Shown: positions 34,827 through 43,382 of the stretch, in pieces
Layout: each line of letters starts with the position of its first letter
How positions within the stretch are numbered: position 1 is the first letter of the stretch
NCBI GenBank assembly: GCA_963677355.2
Contig: CAXXXQ010000001.1
Span: forward strand, 1-64,000
From: Thiomicrorhabdus sp963677355
GTDB taxonomy: Bacteria > Pseudomonadota > Gammaproteobacteria > Thiomicrospirales > Thiomicrospiraceae
Reading direction: 5' to 3'
Length of the DNA stretch: 64,000 bases
Position numbers and translations under genes: made by a program
The notes under the pieces: model-generated
What the model was told of the DNA's origin: nothing
Seen by the model: only the letters and a program-made list of their open reading frames with translations
The model's database searches: none

Positions 34827-35097
34827 TTCAAACAAAAATGATTATTTTGAATTACAGAATGGAATGTCTGTAAAAGTCTGCTATAGCGCGGCTAGATTTA
34901 TGATTTATTTTTCTAAATCAGTGTATTCAAGTGCTAATCGTATAGAGGTGCAACCGGGTGGAATCGGTATTCCAGACGGAAAAGTTGACAACATTGTTAA
35001 GTTAAGCCTTGACGGTGAATCCATATATAAAATTCGTGTGCGTTTCGCCAGTAAAAAAGAAATGGATGACTTTAAACACTTCTGCGATAGTCATTAA
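34813..35097 (+). CDS. Prophage protein of unknown function
   Basis: 94 residues, overlapping the zinc-ribbon gene by 14 bases. The sequence alternates short strands (ELQNGMSVKVCYSAARFMIYF, YKIRVRFASKKEMDDF), suggesting a small beta-rich domain. No family recognised. Confidence 0.55.
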   Translation: MNRPNSNKNDYFELQNGMSVKVCYSAARFMIYFSKSVYSSANRIEVQPGGIGIPDGKVDNIVKLSLDGESIYKIRVRFASKKEMDDFKHFCDSH

Positions 35098-35110
35098 AGG
35101 AATACGAATC

Positions 35111-36037
35111 ATGAATAACGCACACTTCGACTTCTTGGCTGAATCCAGCCTAACAACTACCGATTTCAACGAGAAAATCGACTTTGTTTTTGATGGCGTT
35201 TTAGCCAAAAAACTGATTACTCTGTTTTATGCAGACGGCGGCAACGGTAAAAGCTGGCTTGCTTTTACTCTAGCCAACCACTGCGCCAGCACGGGTATGC
35301 ACACCCTGTATTTAGACTTTGACAACCCTCTAAGCGTACTTAAAGAACGCAACGTCAATGAGCTACTGGTAAAACGCCACAGAAACCTTAAATACATTCA
35401 GCGCGGCAAGTGCCGGCACACGCCAAACGAGCTACTGACACAACTTAACGAAAAAGCCGTTGGCAACGTCTATCAAGACTGGGTGATCTTCGTGGACAGC
35501 CTGAGAAACTTCTGTAACGTCAATAACGATCAACAGGCGATGGATGCCATGAACATGCTAATGAACTTACGCGAAGCCGGTGCCACCGTCATAATCTTGC
35601 ATCACAGCAATAAAGACGGCAAAAACTATCAAGGCTCAAACAATATTCGCAACTCCATCGACAATATGTATCAAGTCGTCAAGCTTGACGGCCAAGAGGG
35701 TGAGATCAACTTGCACCTCAAGGTCAAAAAAGAGCGTGCGAACATCATCAACACCGCTTTTCGTATAGACGCCGAAACGCTCACCATGACGCAACTAGAC
35801 GAAACACAGGTCACTATGAGCGCAGAGCTTGAGGCGTTTGTTGAAAGCGTGACCGAAGCCCTAACCGAGCAAAGCCCACTCAATAAAACGCAACTGCTTA
35901 AAGCCGCTGGCAAAAAGAAAGACGACAAAACCGCCCGTGCATGGCTGGATAAATACGACGGCACCTACTGGAAAAGTGACAAGGCAGGCGGCGTTTTCAC
36001 CTACCAACTCATACAACCGTCACAACCGAAACTATAA
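35111..36037 (+). CDS. RepA-like AAA ATPase
   Basis: A 308-residue RecA-fold ATPase of the AAA_25/RepA group. Walker A is YADGGNGKSWLAFTLA, Walker B is DWVIFVDSLRNF, and VIILHHSNKDG with the Gln/Asn-rich NIRNSIDNMYQVVK is typical of plasmid RepA/phage DnaB-like helicase partners. The C-terminal 60 residues look like a winged helix (LNKTQLLKAAGKKKDDKTARAWLDK). The ATG at 35111 has AAAGGAATAC upstream. Mu itself has no such gene. Confidence 0.8.
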   Translation: MNNAHFDFLAESSLTTTDFNEKIDFVFDGVLAKKLITLFYADGGNGKSWLAFTLANHCASTGMHTLYLDFDNPLSVLKERNVNELLVKRHRNLKYIQRGKCRHTPNELLTQLNEKAVGNVYQDWVIFVDSLRNFCNVNNDQQAMDAMNMLMNLREAGATVIILHHSNKDGKNYQGSNNIRNSIDNMYQVVKLDGQEGEINLHLKVKKERANIINTAFRIDAETLTMTQLDETQVTMSAELEAFVESVTEALTEQSPLNKTQLLKAAGKKKDDKTARAWLDKYDGTYWKSDKAGGVFTYQLIQPSQPKL

Positions 36038-36094
36038 GGCAGTTGCAACGGTTGTAACGGTTGCACATATTTAAAACGAGGTTAAAAGAGACAA

Positions 36095-36520
36095 ATGAAA
36101 GAAGAACTTAATAAGCTAAAACAAAAAGTGTTTTGGAAGATTACCATACTCGTTCATGAGAACGAAAACGAAAGGATTTCGCGCTCAGAAATTATCGTGT
36201 CGAAGTACAAGTTTTACCTTAAACTGGGTAACTTCTTGTACTTACGAAACATTAAAGACCCCAAAGATGTGGAAAAAGTTTTTTTCATACAAGGTTACAA
36301 TAAAGCCCCACTGGATACTATTAAGCGTAGTTTAGACACGACCTTCCATCAAGCAAAGAAAAGGTCAATTAGATACCTAAAAAAATCTATTGAACGAAAT
36401 AAAGATGCACGCAAGAAATTTTGGGATGATGCTGCATATTGGGATATGTATGTTCGGTATAAAGAAAATAAACTGTTGCCAAGATTACAGGATTTAAAAT
36501 ATAAACAGGCAACTGCATGA
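36095..36520 (+). CDS. Prophage protein of unknown function
   Basis: A strongly basic, helical protein of 141 residues (KELNK, FHQAKKRSIRYLKKSIERN, LQDLKYKQ). Base composition is more A/T-rich than its neighbours, which suggests recent acquisition. It is the last gene of the rightward early operon before a strong terminator. No family recognised. Confidence 0.55.
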   Translation: MKEELNKLKQKVFWKITILVHENENERISRSEIIVSKYKFYLKLGNFLYLRNIKDPKDVEKVFFIQGYNKAPLDTIKRSLDTTFHQAKKRSIRYLKKSIERNKDARKKFWDDAAYWDMYVRYKENKLLPRLQDLKYKQATA

Positions 36521-36566
36521 CGAAAGCGCGGCATAGACGCTTTTTTAAACAGCAACAACCCATTAT

Positions 36567-36595
36567 AAAAAAGCCCGTAAACACGGGCTTTTTTT
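36567..36595. terminator. Bidirectional terminator between early operon and inverted module
   Basis: AAAAAAGCCCGT, 4-nt loop and ACGGGCTTTTTTT form a near-perfect stem with A and T runs on both sides. It separates the rightward early operon from the leftward lipoprotein and head genes. Confidence 0.88.
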
Positions 36596-37067
36596 ATTGT
36601 TTCAGATAACTTTTCACTGATAGATAACTGAGTGGATAGGCTTTGCCGTCTTCAATAATTTGGCCGTCTGCAACCGTGTGCTTACTCGCCGACACGTCCC
36701 ATACATACTGCTGTTCTTGCCCCCACGTATTTTGCTTATGCGGGTTATACTGAGCCATAGCCAACAGATCAAACGGTTTAATGGTCGGAGACGCATTCAG
36801 TTTGACAGTCACTTCATACAAGCCTTTATCGTTGACGAATGTCTGCGCTGCTTTAATCACCGTTTGCGCGCGTTGTTCAAAGGTTTTGGCATCCTGCGAG
36901 TAGATCACCACCGTTAAGCCTTGTTTATCGGGTGGCGTCGGGTAGCTTTCGGTTTTAATCACGTTATAGCTTTGCGCCTGATCAACTGGCGGCATAGGCA
37001 CGGTATCACTTGAGCACCCGGCCAACCATAACGGTAAAGACAACACTAAAAATAACCACTTTTTCAT
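36594..37067 (-). CDS. Small lipoprotein of unknown function
   Basis: 157 residues with a lipoprotein signal: MKKWLFLVLSLPLWLAGCSS, lipobox LAGC. The mature part is soluble and includes KQGLTVVIYSQDAKTFEQRAQ. GGAGAGG lies before the ATG at 37067, better than an in-frame start 63 bases earlier. It stands alone between the early operon and the head module with its own terminator, the usual setting of a prophage moron that alters the host envelope. No family recognised. Confidence 0.7.
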   Translation of the reverse strand: MKKWLFLVLSLPLWLAGCSSDTVPMPPVDQAQSYNVIKTESYPTPPDKQGLTVVIYSQDAKTFEQRAQTVIKAAQTFVNDKGLYEVTVKLNASPTIKPFDLLAMAQYNPHKQNTWGQEQQYVWDVSASKHTVADGQIIEDGKAYPLSYLSVKSYLKQ

Positions 37068-37183
37068 AACCCCTCTCCAAATTGCAAGACTAAATAAAGC
37101 CAAAGTGTAACAACCTTTGACGGAAGACACAAAAAACCCTGATAACGGATTATATGAATAGTGATCAAGCCCAAAATAGCGTT

Positions 37184-37636
37184 TTATTGGCTGAAATAAT
37201 CGACAACGAGGTCAAGAATGCCGTTTTTAACATTAGTTGGAATCTTGCCGTCTTGAGTAATTGGCAGGTAGGTTCGAGCGGATACATGATCGCTACCGAA
37301 CTGATGTACGATTGGGTACGGATAGCCGTTTGCGGTGGCATTTAGGCCAACACCAGCCGAGTTCACCGTATGAAAGGCGCTGGTGCTGTCTTGCATTTTG
37401 CCTGACTCATACAGCGGTTTGCCCGTTTTGTACTGTAATGTCTTATCACTCAACGGCTCCCATGCCGAGCCGTCAATCGGGCTAGTTTGCGACTCGTAGG
37501 CTTCCTCGGTGATATTGAGCAGATAATTGGCAATCTCGGCCATAACCGGTTCAAGGTTTTGGCCGAGTGCCACAAGTCGGTTAAATTCCGCTTCCAATTC
37601 TCTACTATTGGCTGTTATGTTGATTTGCATTTGCAA
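37184..37636 (-). CDS. Phage virion morphogenesis protein (Mu gpG-like)
   Basis: 150 residues of the phage virion morphogenesis/tail completion family: ANYLLNITEEAYESQTSPIDGSAW, PLSDKTLQYKTGKPLYESG, SAGVGLNATANGYPYPIVHQFG and RTYLPITQDG. In Mu, gpG is needed at the head-tail step and lies next to gpF, as here. MQMQ gives two nearly equal starts. Confidence 0.85.
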   Translation of the reverse strand: MQMQINITANSRELEAEFNRLVALGQNLEPVMAEIANYLLNITEEAYESQTSPIDGSAWEPLSDKTLQYKTGKPLYESGKMQDSTSAFHTVNSAGVGLNATANGYPYPIVHQFGSDHVSARTYLPITQDGKIPTNVKNGILDLVVDYFSQ

Positions 37637-37704
37637 CGGCCTATGATTACAATAAATTTACTAAAGGGGCATGTTTAACGTCATGGATGGCCGAACCTAG
37701 CGGC

Positions 37705-37719
37705 AATGTAAAGGTTAAA
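37705..37719 (+). repeat. Internal copy of a right-end sequence
   Basis: AATGTAAAGGTTAAA is the exact inverse complement of 56186-56200 next to the terminal transposase site at the right end. It lies in the 103-base gap between gpG and gpF, about 9.9 kb from the left end. It could be an internal transposase or enhancer site; chance is not excluded. Confidence 0.4.
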
Positions 37720-37739
37720 CGTACTGGGTTACCCCTTTA

Positions 37740-38885
37740 TCATTGTCCTTTCTGATAGATCAGTTTCTGAACTCGCTTTTTCTCAATCATCCCCGGATTC
37801 ACAACATAAATACTGGTGCCGATAGTTTTATCTTGTTCATAGGTAAATAACGCCATAAATGCCTTTTTATCGCCGTTTTCAGCCTCAAAATAGCGGAGCA
37901 TCTTTTTAACCAGTTTGCTTTGCCCGGTGCGGTTTTCAACTTCCAAATAGATTTCGTCCGGGTCGGCTATCGTGTTCGCCAGTTCGTCTAGGTATAAGTG
38001 ACGCTGTTGTTTTCTGAGCTTATCCGCACCGGTTTTGAAATTTGTAAACAGATCATCGCCAACCGACATCGGATCATTAACAACGTCAACATAATGTCCG
38101 CCTTCGGCAATGCCTAGCGTCTTGTAAAAACGCGCTTTAAGCTGTGCGTCGGTAAGCTTATCCAATTGCGGATTTGGCTGTAACTGTGCCAGCCCGGTGC
38201 CTAACTCCATTTTAGAGAGCGCGGCAACTCTCGAACCTGCACCGACATCATAAGCCCAGTCTTTAGATGCAATATTTTGCGGTGTTGTACCAGCAACCTT
38301 TAAGCCTTTGGCTTGCAATTGCTTGAGCGAATAGGCTCGTACCTTGCACTTACAGTTCCAGTCGTTCGGTGGATAATTCACCTGCCAAAACGGGTCGTCA
38401 CGATGCAAGATAGTGCCGTGAAGTGCTGCGTGGCCGTCTCTGGTATTGGCTAGCAACATAGAGGTATAGCGCCAATAAATCGCGTTAGTCAGGCCGCGCA
38501 TGGTTTGATAACGCTGTACCCCGTAAGCGACACGCATATTGGTGTTAAAGATGGTTCTGATCCGACGGCTGCCGATATAAACTTCCTTGAGCTCGCCGGT
38601 TTTCGGGTCGGCAATTTCTTTTTTGCCCCACCAGCCTTTTTGTTGCAGAGTCGGCTTAATGGCGTTTTTCCAATCATTAAAGGTTTGCCCGGATTGGAAA
38701 GCCTCGTGCAAACTGGTAAAAATATCGTTCAGCAGATCAAGCCGTGTCACTTTGGCTACGGTAAAGGCTTTATGATGCGCCGAACCGATCATCTCATCAT
38801 AGTTGAATGTAAGATGATAACCTTTGCCTTCAAGATAGGCGAGCGCCGCTTTTGGCTCAAGGTTAAAGTCAAAGGCAATGCTCAT
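37740..38885 (-). CDS. Mu gpF-like head morphogenesis protein with C-terminal nuclease-like domain
   Basis: Residues about 45-215 are the phage Mu F/SPP1 gp7 head morphogenesis domain (RRIRTIFNTNMRVAYGVQRY, YWRYTSMLLANTRDGHAALHG, PPNDWNCKCKVRAYS with the Cys pair). Residues about 285-381 form a separate module (DPDEIYLEVENRTGQSKLVK, AFMALFTYEQDKTIGTSIYV, VQKLIYQKGQ) resembling the PBECR-type barnase/EndoU/RelE-like nuclease domains often fused to this protein. It overlaps the portal gene by four bases. Confidence 0.85.
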   Translation of the reverse strand: MSIAFDFNLEPKAALAYLEGKGYHLTFNYDEMIGSAHHKAFTVAKVTRLDLLNDIFTSLHEAFQSGQTFNDWKNAIKPTLQQKGWWGKKEIADPKTGELKEVYIGSRRIRTIFNTNMRVAYGVQRYQTMRGLTNAIYWRYTSMLLANTRDGHAALHGTILHRDDPFWQVNYPPNDWNCKCKVRAYSLKQLQAKGLKVAGTTPQNIASKDWAYDVGAGSRVAALSKMELGTGLAQLQPNPQLDKLTDAQLKARFYKTLGIAEGGHYVDVVNDPMSVGDDLFTNFKTGADKLRKQQRHLYLDELANTIADPDEIYLEVENRTGQSKLVKKMLRYFEAENGDKKAFMALFTYEQDKTIGTSIYVVNPGMIEKKRVQKLIYQKGQ

Positions 38886-40450
38886 GCGCTTGCCTCGCCA
38901 TTGGTTTCTTGATTGACTTCCGCATTGGCTAAAATCTCAGAGTTAGCCATTGCCTTAAACAGTGCATTTTCAAGCGTTTCAAGCGGCATATCGGCATAGA
39001 GCTCCAGCAACACTTGATAGGCTTGCTCATAGCTATCGGCTTGTTTAAGCGCCGTTAAAACACTGTTTAATAGCTCGGTTTCAATCGCTTCAGTTGCCGG
39101 GTGTTGTTGGTCTAAAGCATCGACCGGCATACGTTGCGCGTGCGTCTGCTTGTGCAATGACGCACAGCTTGCACAGTTGCATTGTTCACGATCATAGGTA
39201 CTCACAACGCTGTTATTGGATTGGCTGGACTGCGCGGCGTCTGACTTACCAATGACTCTAAAACCAAACTGGCTTTCAATGTCTTCACTATCTAACTCGT
39301 AGCCGGAGTTAGTCAGGTTTTTAACCACTTCAGACAGTTCTTTAAGATCTTTTTTTTCTTTGATGTCAAAACTAAACTCAACGCCTTTCGGGTTGGCAAA
39401 ATTGAGCCGTTCCAATGCGTTTAAATAGTCTGCAATGGTATCTTCAATCAACCCGGCATCAAACTTGAGTACGTCTTTTTGGCGGTTTTCATGGGTTTGA
39501 CTTTGCGAATAACTGCCGGCTTTCCCCTCTCCTGTGGATAGGGTATTCCCGAGTATCAAGGTGGCAATCTGGCGATCAATGTATTCAATAAAGTTGAGAA
39601 AGTCGGCTTTGTTCTCGACGCTTAAATACTCAATCACATCGTCTTTGACAAACACGCCGACACTGGCTGATTTCAGATCATACAATGCATCAATCAGGTC
39701 GTCTTCGTCGCCGTCTGTTTTAGCAATCAGCGGTGGCGTGGCGACGTTATCGAAATATTGCAGATTGTGGGATAAGGCAATGTGTTTAAGCGAGAAATAC
39801 CAAACCAGCTTAGAAGCTAAACTGAAGTCGGTGATCTCGCCAATATCAATGGCGTGCTTGTGAAATACCACACGATCATCTTCAAAGTCTTTGATAAAAC
39901 GTTTTTTGTCGCCTTGCTTGACGTACACATGATCAGCCGTGGTCTTCAGTTCTTGCATGGAAGTATCTGCGTACATAAAGCGCGGCGAAATAATCTCAAA
40001 TTTCGGCACCAGCAAGCCGTTTTTAACTTCATAGCTCACGTCGGTCAGCGAGACGCCGTAATAGATTCCGGTAGCCACATTGCTTACCAATGACTTGATC
40101 GGCACCTTGGCTTGCTTGTTGTTAATCCAATCAATGAAGGCTTGGTTATCTGACATGATTTTATATTTCGTGCCGACCAATTGCTGGTGACGCGTTAGCA
40201 CGGCGCTGGAGATTTTCAAATCGCGCATCATAAAGAAAAACAGACTTTGCATCTCGGCAAAATCTTCGTCTAACAACACCTGTTTAATTTTGTCTATGGA
40301 TAGTGTGCCAAACGGCTCGTGCTTGTCGGCGATTTGCAAGGATACCGACTTTTCGCGTGGCTTTTTTGCGGTGTTGCTGATTGTATCTGCCGCGTTATTC
40401 GATTTTTTCTGGTTTCCTAGCTTTCCAAGCCACTTCCATTTCGGTTTCAT
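38882..40450 (-). CDS. Phage portal protein (Mu gp29-like, DUF935)
   Basis: 522 residues; the dodecameric portal through which DNA is packed. Family blocks are EMQSLFFFMMRDLKISSAVL, GIYYGVSLTDVSYEVKNGLL, RFMYAD, HKHAIDIGEITDFSLASKLVWYF (split by a short stretch), LGNTLSTGEGKAGSYSQSQ and the linker to a C-terminal tail containing CNCASC, a Cys pair cluster. It lies between terminase and gpF as in Mu. Confidence 0.9.
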   Translation of the reverse strand: MKPKWKWLGKLGNQKKSNNAADTISNTAKKPREKSVSLQIADKHEPFGTLSIDKIKQVLLDEDFAEMQSLFFFMMRDLKISSAVLTRHQQLVGTKYKIMSDNQAFIDWINNKQAKVPIKSLVSNVATGIYYGVSLTDVSYEVKNGLLVPKFEIISPRFMYADTSMQELKTTADHVYVKQGDKKRFIKDFEDDRVVFHKHAIDIGEITDFSLASKLVWYFSLKHIALSHNLQYFDNVATPPLIAKTDGDEDDLIDALYDLKSASVGVFVKDDVIEYLSVENKADFLNFIEYIDRQIATLILGNTLSTGEGKAGSYSQSQTHENRQKDVLKFDAGLIEDTIADYLNALERLNFANPKGVEFSFDIKEKKDLKELSEVVKNLTNSGYELDSEDIESQFGFRVIGKSDAAQSSQSNNSVVSTYDREQCNCASCASLHKQTHAQRMPVDALDQQHPATEAIETELLNSVLTALKQADSYEQAYQVLLELYADMPLETLENALFKAMANSEILANAEVNQETNGEASA

Positions 40451-40522
40451 AATTCTACTCTCTAATCAAATTTAAGCCGATTTGAGCGACTTTTTTATTT
40501 TTATGCTGTCATGGCATACCAT

Positions 40523-40576
40523 ATAAACAGTTAAACGTTTCTTAACGCCGTTAAACATCTTCTAAACATTATTTAA
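40523..40576. repeat. Helically phased TTAA array 3
   Basis: In the 135-base gap between the terminase and portal genes, TTAA or a one-base variant lies at 40531, 40542, 40551, 40562 (CTAA) and 40573, spacings 11, 9, 11 and 11, with most units reading TTAAAC. An additional ATAAAC lies at 40523. Confidence 0.55.
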
Positions 40577-40585
40577 AAGCTGATA

Positions 40586-42088
40586 TTACGAATACTTGCC
40601 TTTAAACTTTTTAAATCCTTTTTTCTTGAGCTTTGCTCGCACTTCTTTGTAGTTGATTTGCAAGGCATGCCTAAATGTTCGATAGGCCATTTCAAGCGCA
40701 TCAAGCAAATCATCATGTGCAGCACTTGGGTATGTTTCCAATTCTTCTATCAATAGATTGTCAGCCGCAGAAATCAAAATCGTGCCGTCGTTAATCAACG
40801 GCGCTATGGAGTCAATACGCAACGCCTTCGGCGCGGTATTCCTTACTTCTTTGACGGCAAGAGGCACGCCGATTTCGGACGCCTCTTTTTTGAGAACATC
40901 TTTAAAAAATTCTTGAAACTGCACGGTCTCAACGGCGATGGTGGTCGGTGCTAGTTTGTTGTATCTTGCGTAGGTGGCAATAATGCGACCAATCAATTTT
41001 ACCGGACTCATGCGGTAACCCTTGACACTGGCGTAATACTTGTCGCCTTTTTTCCCAAGCACAGCAACGCCGAAATAGTCGCCTTTCTTTTTACCCATTG
41101 ACGGGTCTAATCCAAGCGAATACGCCTCGCACTTTGGTAGGCGTTCAACCAGTTCATAACCTTCAAACAGCAAACCGTCTTTACTGATCGGCTCGTTTTG
41201 ATACTCAGACATGAACGAGTCTTTATCCTCGTAATACTCTTGCATGACTTCAAAGCCGTCGATTTCCGGGTCGTCCAGAATCAAACCGTCAATACTGTCC
41301 TGATTATCGACATCATGCGGAAACCGAATTACCAACGGGAAGTTAAAACTAACAAAGTCATTTCTGGCTTCCAGACGTTTTAACAAGCTGTCGTTATGCA
41401 GCACCGTACCGACAACAAGCAGGTTGTATTTCTTTTTTCTGCTCGGCAGCTTCATCACCGCACGTTTAACCCAACGCTCCAGCTTGTCACGTTGGTGTTT
41501 GCTTTCTACTTGTTCATCGTTTTCGATATCGTCCAGTACGATATAGTCAGGTCGATAGCTTAAATACTTCAAACCACGCAATTTCACGCCTGCACCTAAC
41601 CCGATCAACTTGCACAGATGGCCGTCAACATCGATGACTAACTCGGTGGTTCTTTGAGTACTGGGTAATTCAATACCGAAGTCATGGATAAAGTTTTGGT
41701 TTTCCGTCAACTCGGTTTTATAGACATCAAAGATAGATTCGGCGACGGCATCGGTAGAACTGATTAACACCCCAAACCGAAATAGCTTTTTAACCAATCT
41801 CCAAAGCGTGAACAACTGGGTAATGGAGGTGGTCTTAGCCGCACCACGATAAGCGGTAAATAACGCATGCTTTTCGATTTCTAAAACGCCCTCTAAATCG
41901 GTTTGTACAAACTTTCTGAACTCGGATGTTTCAGTGGTGGCGTATTCGATATGATGGGAGAAATAGGTTTGCACAAAAAACCAGTAATCATCCAGCGCAC
42001 GTTTGACACGAGACTCTTTATCAGAGTCGGCTAGTCGTGGCAGACTTTTTAAATAATCCGATAATTCTGCAATTTCCTGTTTATTCAT
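40586..42088 (-). CDS. Terminase large subunit (Mu gp28-like)
   Basis: 500-residue packaging motor. The ATPase domain has an adenine/Walker A region FTAYRGAAKTTSITQLF, ISSTDAVAESIFDVYKTEL, GVKLRGLKY and Walker B YIVLDDIEND; the nuclease domain has LGLDPSMGKKKGDYFGVAVLG and AVETVQFQEFF, and AAHDDLLDALEMA near the C-terminus. Complete, with no missing motif. It follows the small subunit after 49 bases. Confidence 0.92.
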   Translation of the reverse strand: MNKQEIAELSDYLKSLPRLADSDKESRVKRALDDYWFFVQTYFSHHIEYATTETSEFRKFVQTDLEGVLEIEKHALFTAYRGAAKTTSITQLFTLWRLVKKLFRFGVLISSTDAVAESIFDVYKTELTENQNFIHDFGIELPSTQRTTELVIDVDGHLCKLIGLGAGVKLRGLKYLSYRPDYIVLDDIENDEQVESKHQRDKLERWVKRAVMKLPSRKKKYNLLVVGTVLHNDSLLKRLEARNDFVSFNFPLVIRFPHDVDNQDSIDGLILDDPEIDGFEVMQEYYEDKDSFMSEYQNEPISKDGLLFEGYELVERLPKCEAYSLGLDPSMGKKKGDYFGVAVLGKKGDKYYASVKGYRMSPVKLIGRIIATYARYNKLAPTTIAVETVQFQEFFKDVLKKEASEIGVPLAVKEVRNTAPKALRIDSIAPLINDGTILISAADNLLIEELETYPSAAHDDLLDALEMAYRTFRHALQINYKEVRAKLKKKGFKKFKGKYS

Positions 42089-42137
42089 TTTAATTCAATA
42101 CCACCACTACAACCCTACAACCGAAAAGGAGCAGGTA

Positions 42138-42602
42138 TTAACGACTAATTACCGCGCTGACAATTTGATCGGCGTGATCGCTTAAAAAGCTAATTACACT
42201 TGTCGCCTGTTTATCAAGCGCAATTTGACTGACTTGCTTCAATACCGATTTAGCAACTTCGGCTTTGCTGACTTTCGGATTCTCTTTTTGTTGCTTCAGC
42301 TTGTAATAAGTATTGATGTACTGGCTGATCACTTTGACCTGTTCTTCAGGCTCTTTTTCATTGAGCTTTTCTAATGCGTTTTCAAACTGGAAGATCAATA
42401 GTGCGACAAAGTCTTCCTCGTTTTTCTGCGCCTCGCCGGAATCGGTCGCTTTTAAAAACTTCAACTCATCCCAATCAATGCCAGCCTCTTTATCTTTGTT
42501 TTTGTACGAATAGATCGTTGTGCGAGAAACGCCAAGCCCGCTGGCAATGTCCGTCACGTTTTTACCTGATAGATAAAGCTCTTTTGCTTGTGCGTGAATC
42601 AC
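42138..42602 (-). CDS. Terminase small subunit (DUF1804, Mu gp27-like)
   Basis: 154 residues beginning with a helix-turn-helix (AKELYLSGKNVTDIASGLGV then SRTTIYSYKNKD) that should recognise the packaging site; the remainder is helical (FENALEKLNEKEPEEQVKVI). It directly precedes the large terminase gene and overlaps the DUF2730 gene by four bases. Confidence 0.82.
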   Translation of the reverse strand: MIHAQAKELYLSGKNVTDIASGLGVSRTTIYSYKNKDKEAGIDWDELKFLKATDSGEAQKNEEDFVALLIFQFENALEKLNEKEPEEQVKVISQYINTYYKLKQQKENPKVSKAEVAKSVLKQVSQIALDKQATSVISFLSDHADQIVSAVISR

Positions 42603-42874
42603 TTCGTCATCCCTTTTAAAATTTGCACGACTGCCTTCATGTCTTTTTCGTCAGTGATGTGCAAAATGGCGTTTTCAATGCGTTCTGCGCGCTCTTGAAA
42701 CTCCTGCATCTGCACCGTCAACCTGACAATTTTTCTCAGGTCGTCTTCAATGCTCTGATTGCGTTTATTGTTTTCTCTGACGATTTTGATAAGCGGCACA
42801 ACTAGCCATAACAACGCAAAGTTAATAAAAACGACGTTGTCCTTTAAAACGTTAATAAACTCCATGCCGCTCAA
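42599..42874 (-). CDS. DUF2730 family protein (Mu gp25-like)
   Basis: 91 residues with one N-terminal membrane segment (VVFINFALLWLVVPLIKIV) and a coiled coil (DDLRKIVRLTVQMQEFQERAERIENAI, given here as a region and not one motif). This arrangement and the place before the terminase genes are those of Mu gp25 proteins. The function is unclear; a role in lysis has been considered for similar proteins. Confidence 0.75.
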   Translation of the reverse strand: MSGMEFINVLKDNVVFINFALLWLVVPLIKIVRENNKRNQSIEDDLRKIVRLTVQMQEFQERAERIENAILHITDEKDMKAVVQILKGMTK

Positions 42875-42880
42875 TCCCCT

Positions 42881-43372
42881 TTATCGTCTTGGTCGTGTTG
42901 CTGGAGTTGAAGTTGGCGCAGGCGTTTTATCAGACGCTTTAATGGCCGCCTTGCGCGTCAAGTAAGCTTTAAGTAATCCGCGTAGCCCATAGATCACCAC
43001 CACCATGCCGATAATAATGGCGATATACCAATCCGGCATTTTGTCGATAATTTTGAATCCCTCTAAAGCATAGGGTGCGGTATTCGGGAAAAACGCCATA
43101 ATCATCGGTGCTAAAAACACCACAAGTACCAGTTCGTCTTTCCATGATTTATTCATGTTTTCCATAGATAGCTTGTCTAAGTCATAGTCTTGTTGCTGAC
43201 CGTTTTCAGCCATTTTTAACGCCACTTGAGCGGCGGCTTTTTTGGCTTCGTGATCAATGACATCAAGCTCGTGTCGCTGCTCGACTTTAAGCGTTTTGCG
43301 CTTTTGCCATTCTTCTAACGGCTTAGAAACAACGGAAAACAATCCACTGACTGCATTTGTAATCCAACTCAT
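42881..43372 (-). CDS. Holin of the three-transmembrane type
   Basis: 163 residues. An amphipathic N-terminal part (SWITNAVSGLFSVVSKPLEEW), a charged helix (residues 25-75), then two or three membrane segments (VLVVFLAPMIMAFFPNTAPY, WYIAIIIGMVVVIYGLRGLL) and a basic, Pro/Thr-rich tail. This fits phage holins of the 3TM class. GGAG precedes the ATG at 43372, better than the in-frame start 36 bases earlier. It would release the endolysin encoded at 33665. Confidence 0.78.
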   Translation of the reverse strand: MSWITNAVSGLFSVVSKPLEEWQKRKTLKVEQRHELDVIDHEAKKAAAQVALKMAENGQQQDYDLDKLSMENMNKSWKDELVLVVFLAPMIMAFFPNTAPYALEGFKIIDKMPDWYIAIIIGMVVVIYGLRGLLKAYLTRKAAIKASDKTPAPTSTPATRPRR

Positions 43373-43382
43373 AACAGCACTC

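Noticed and set aside
37154..37345. Rightward frame with an ATG opposite gpG
   Set aside because: It lies mostly opposite the gpG coding sequence, and no ribosome site precedes it.
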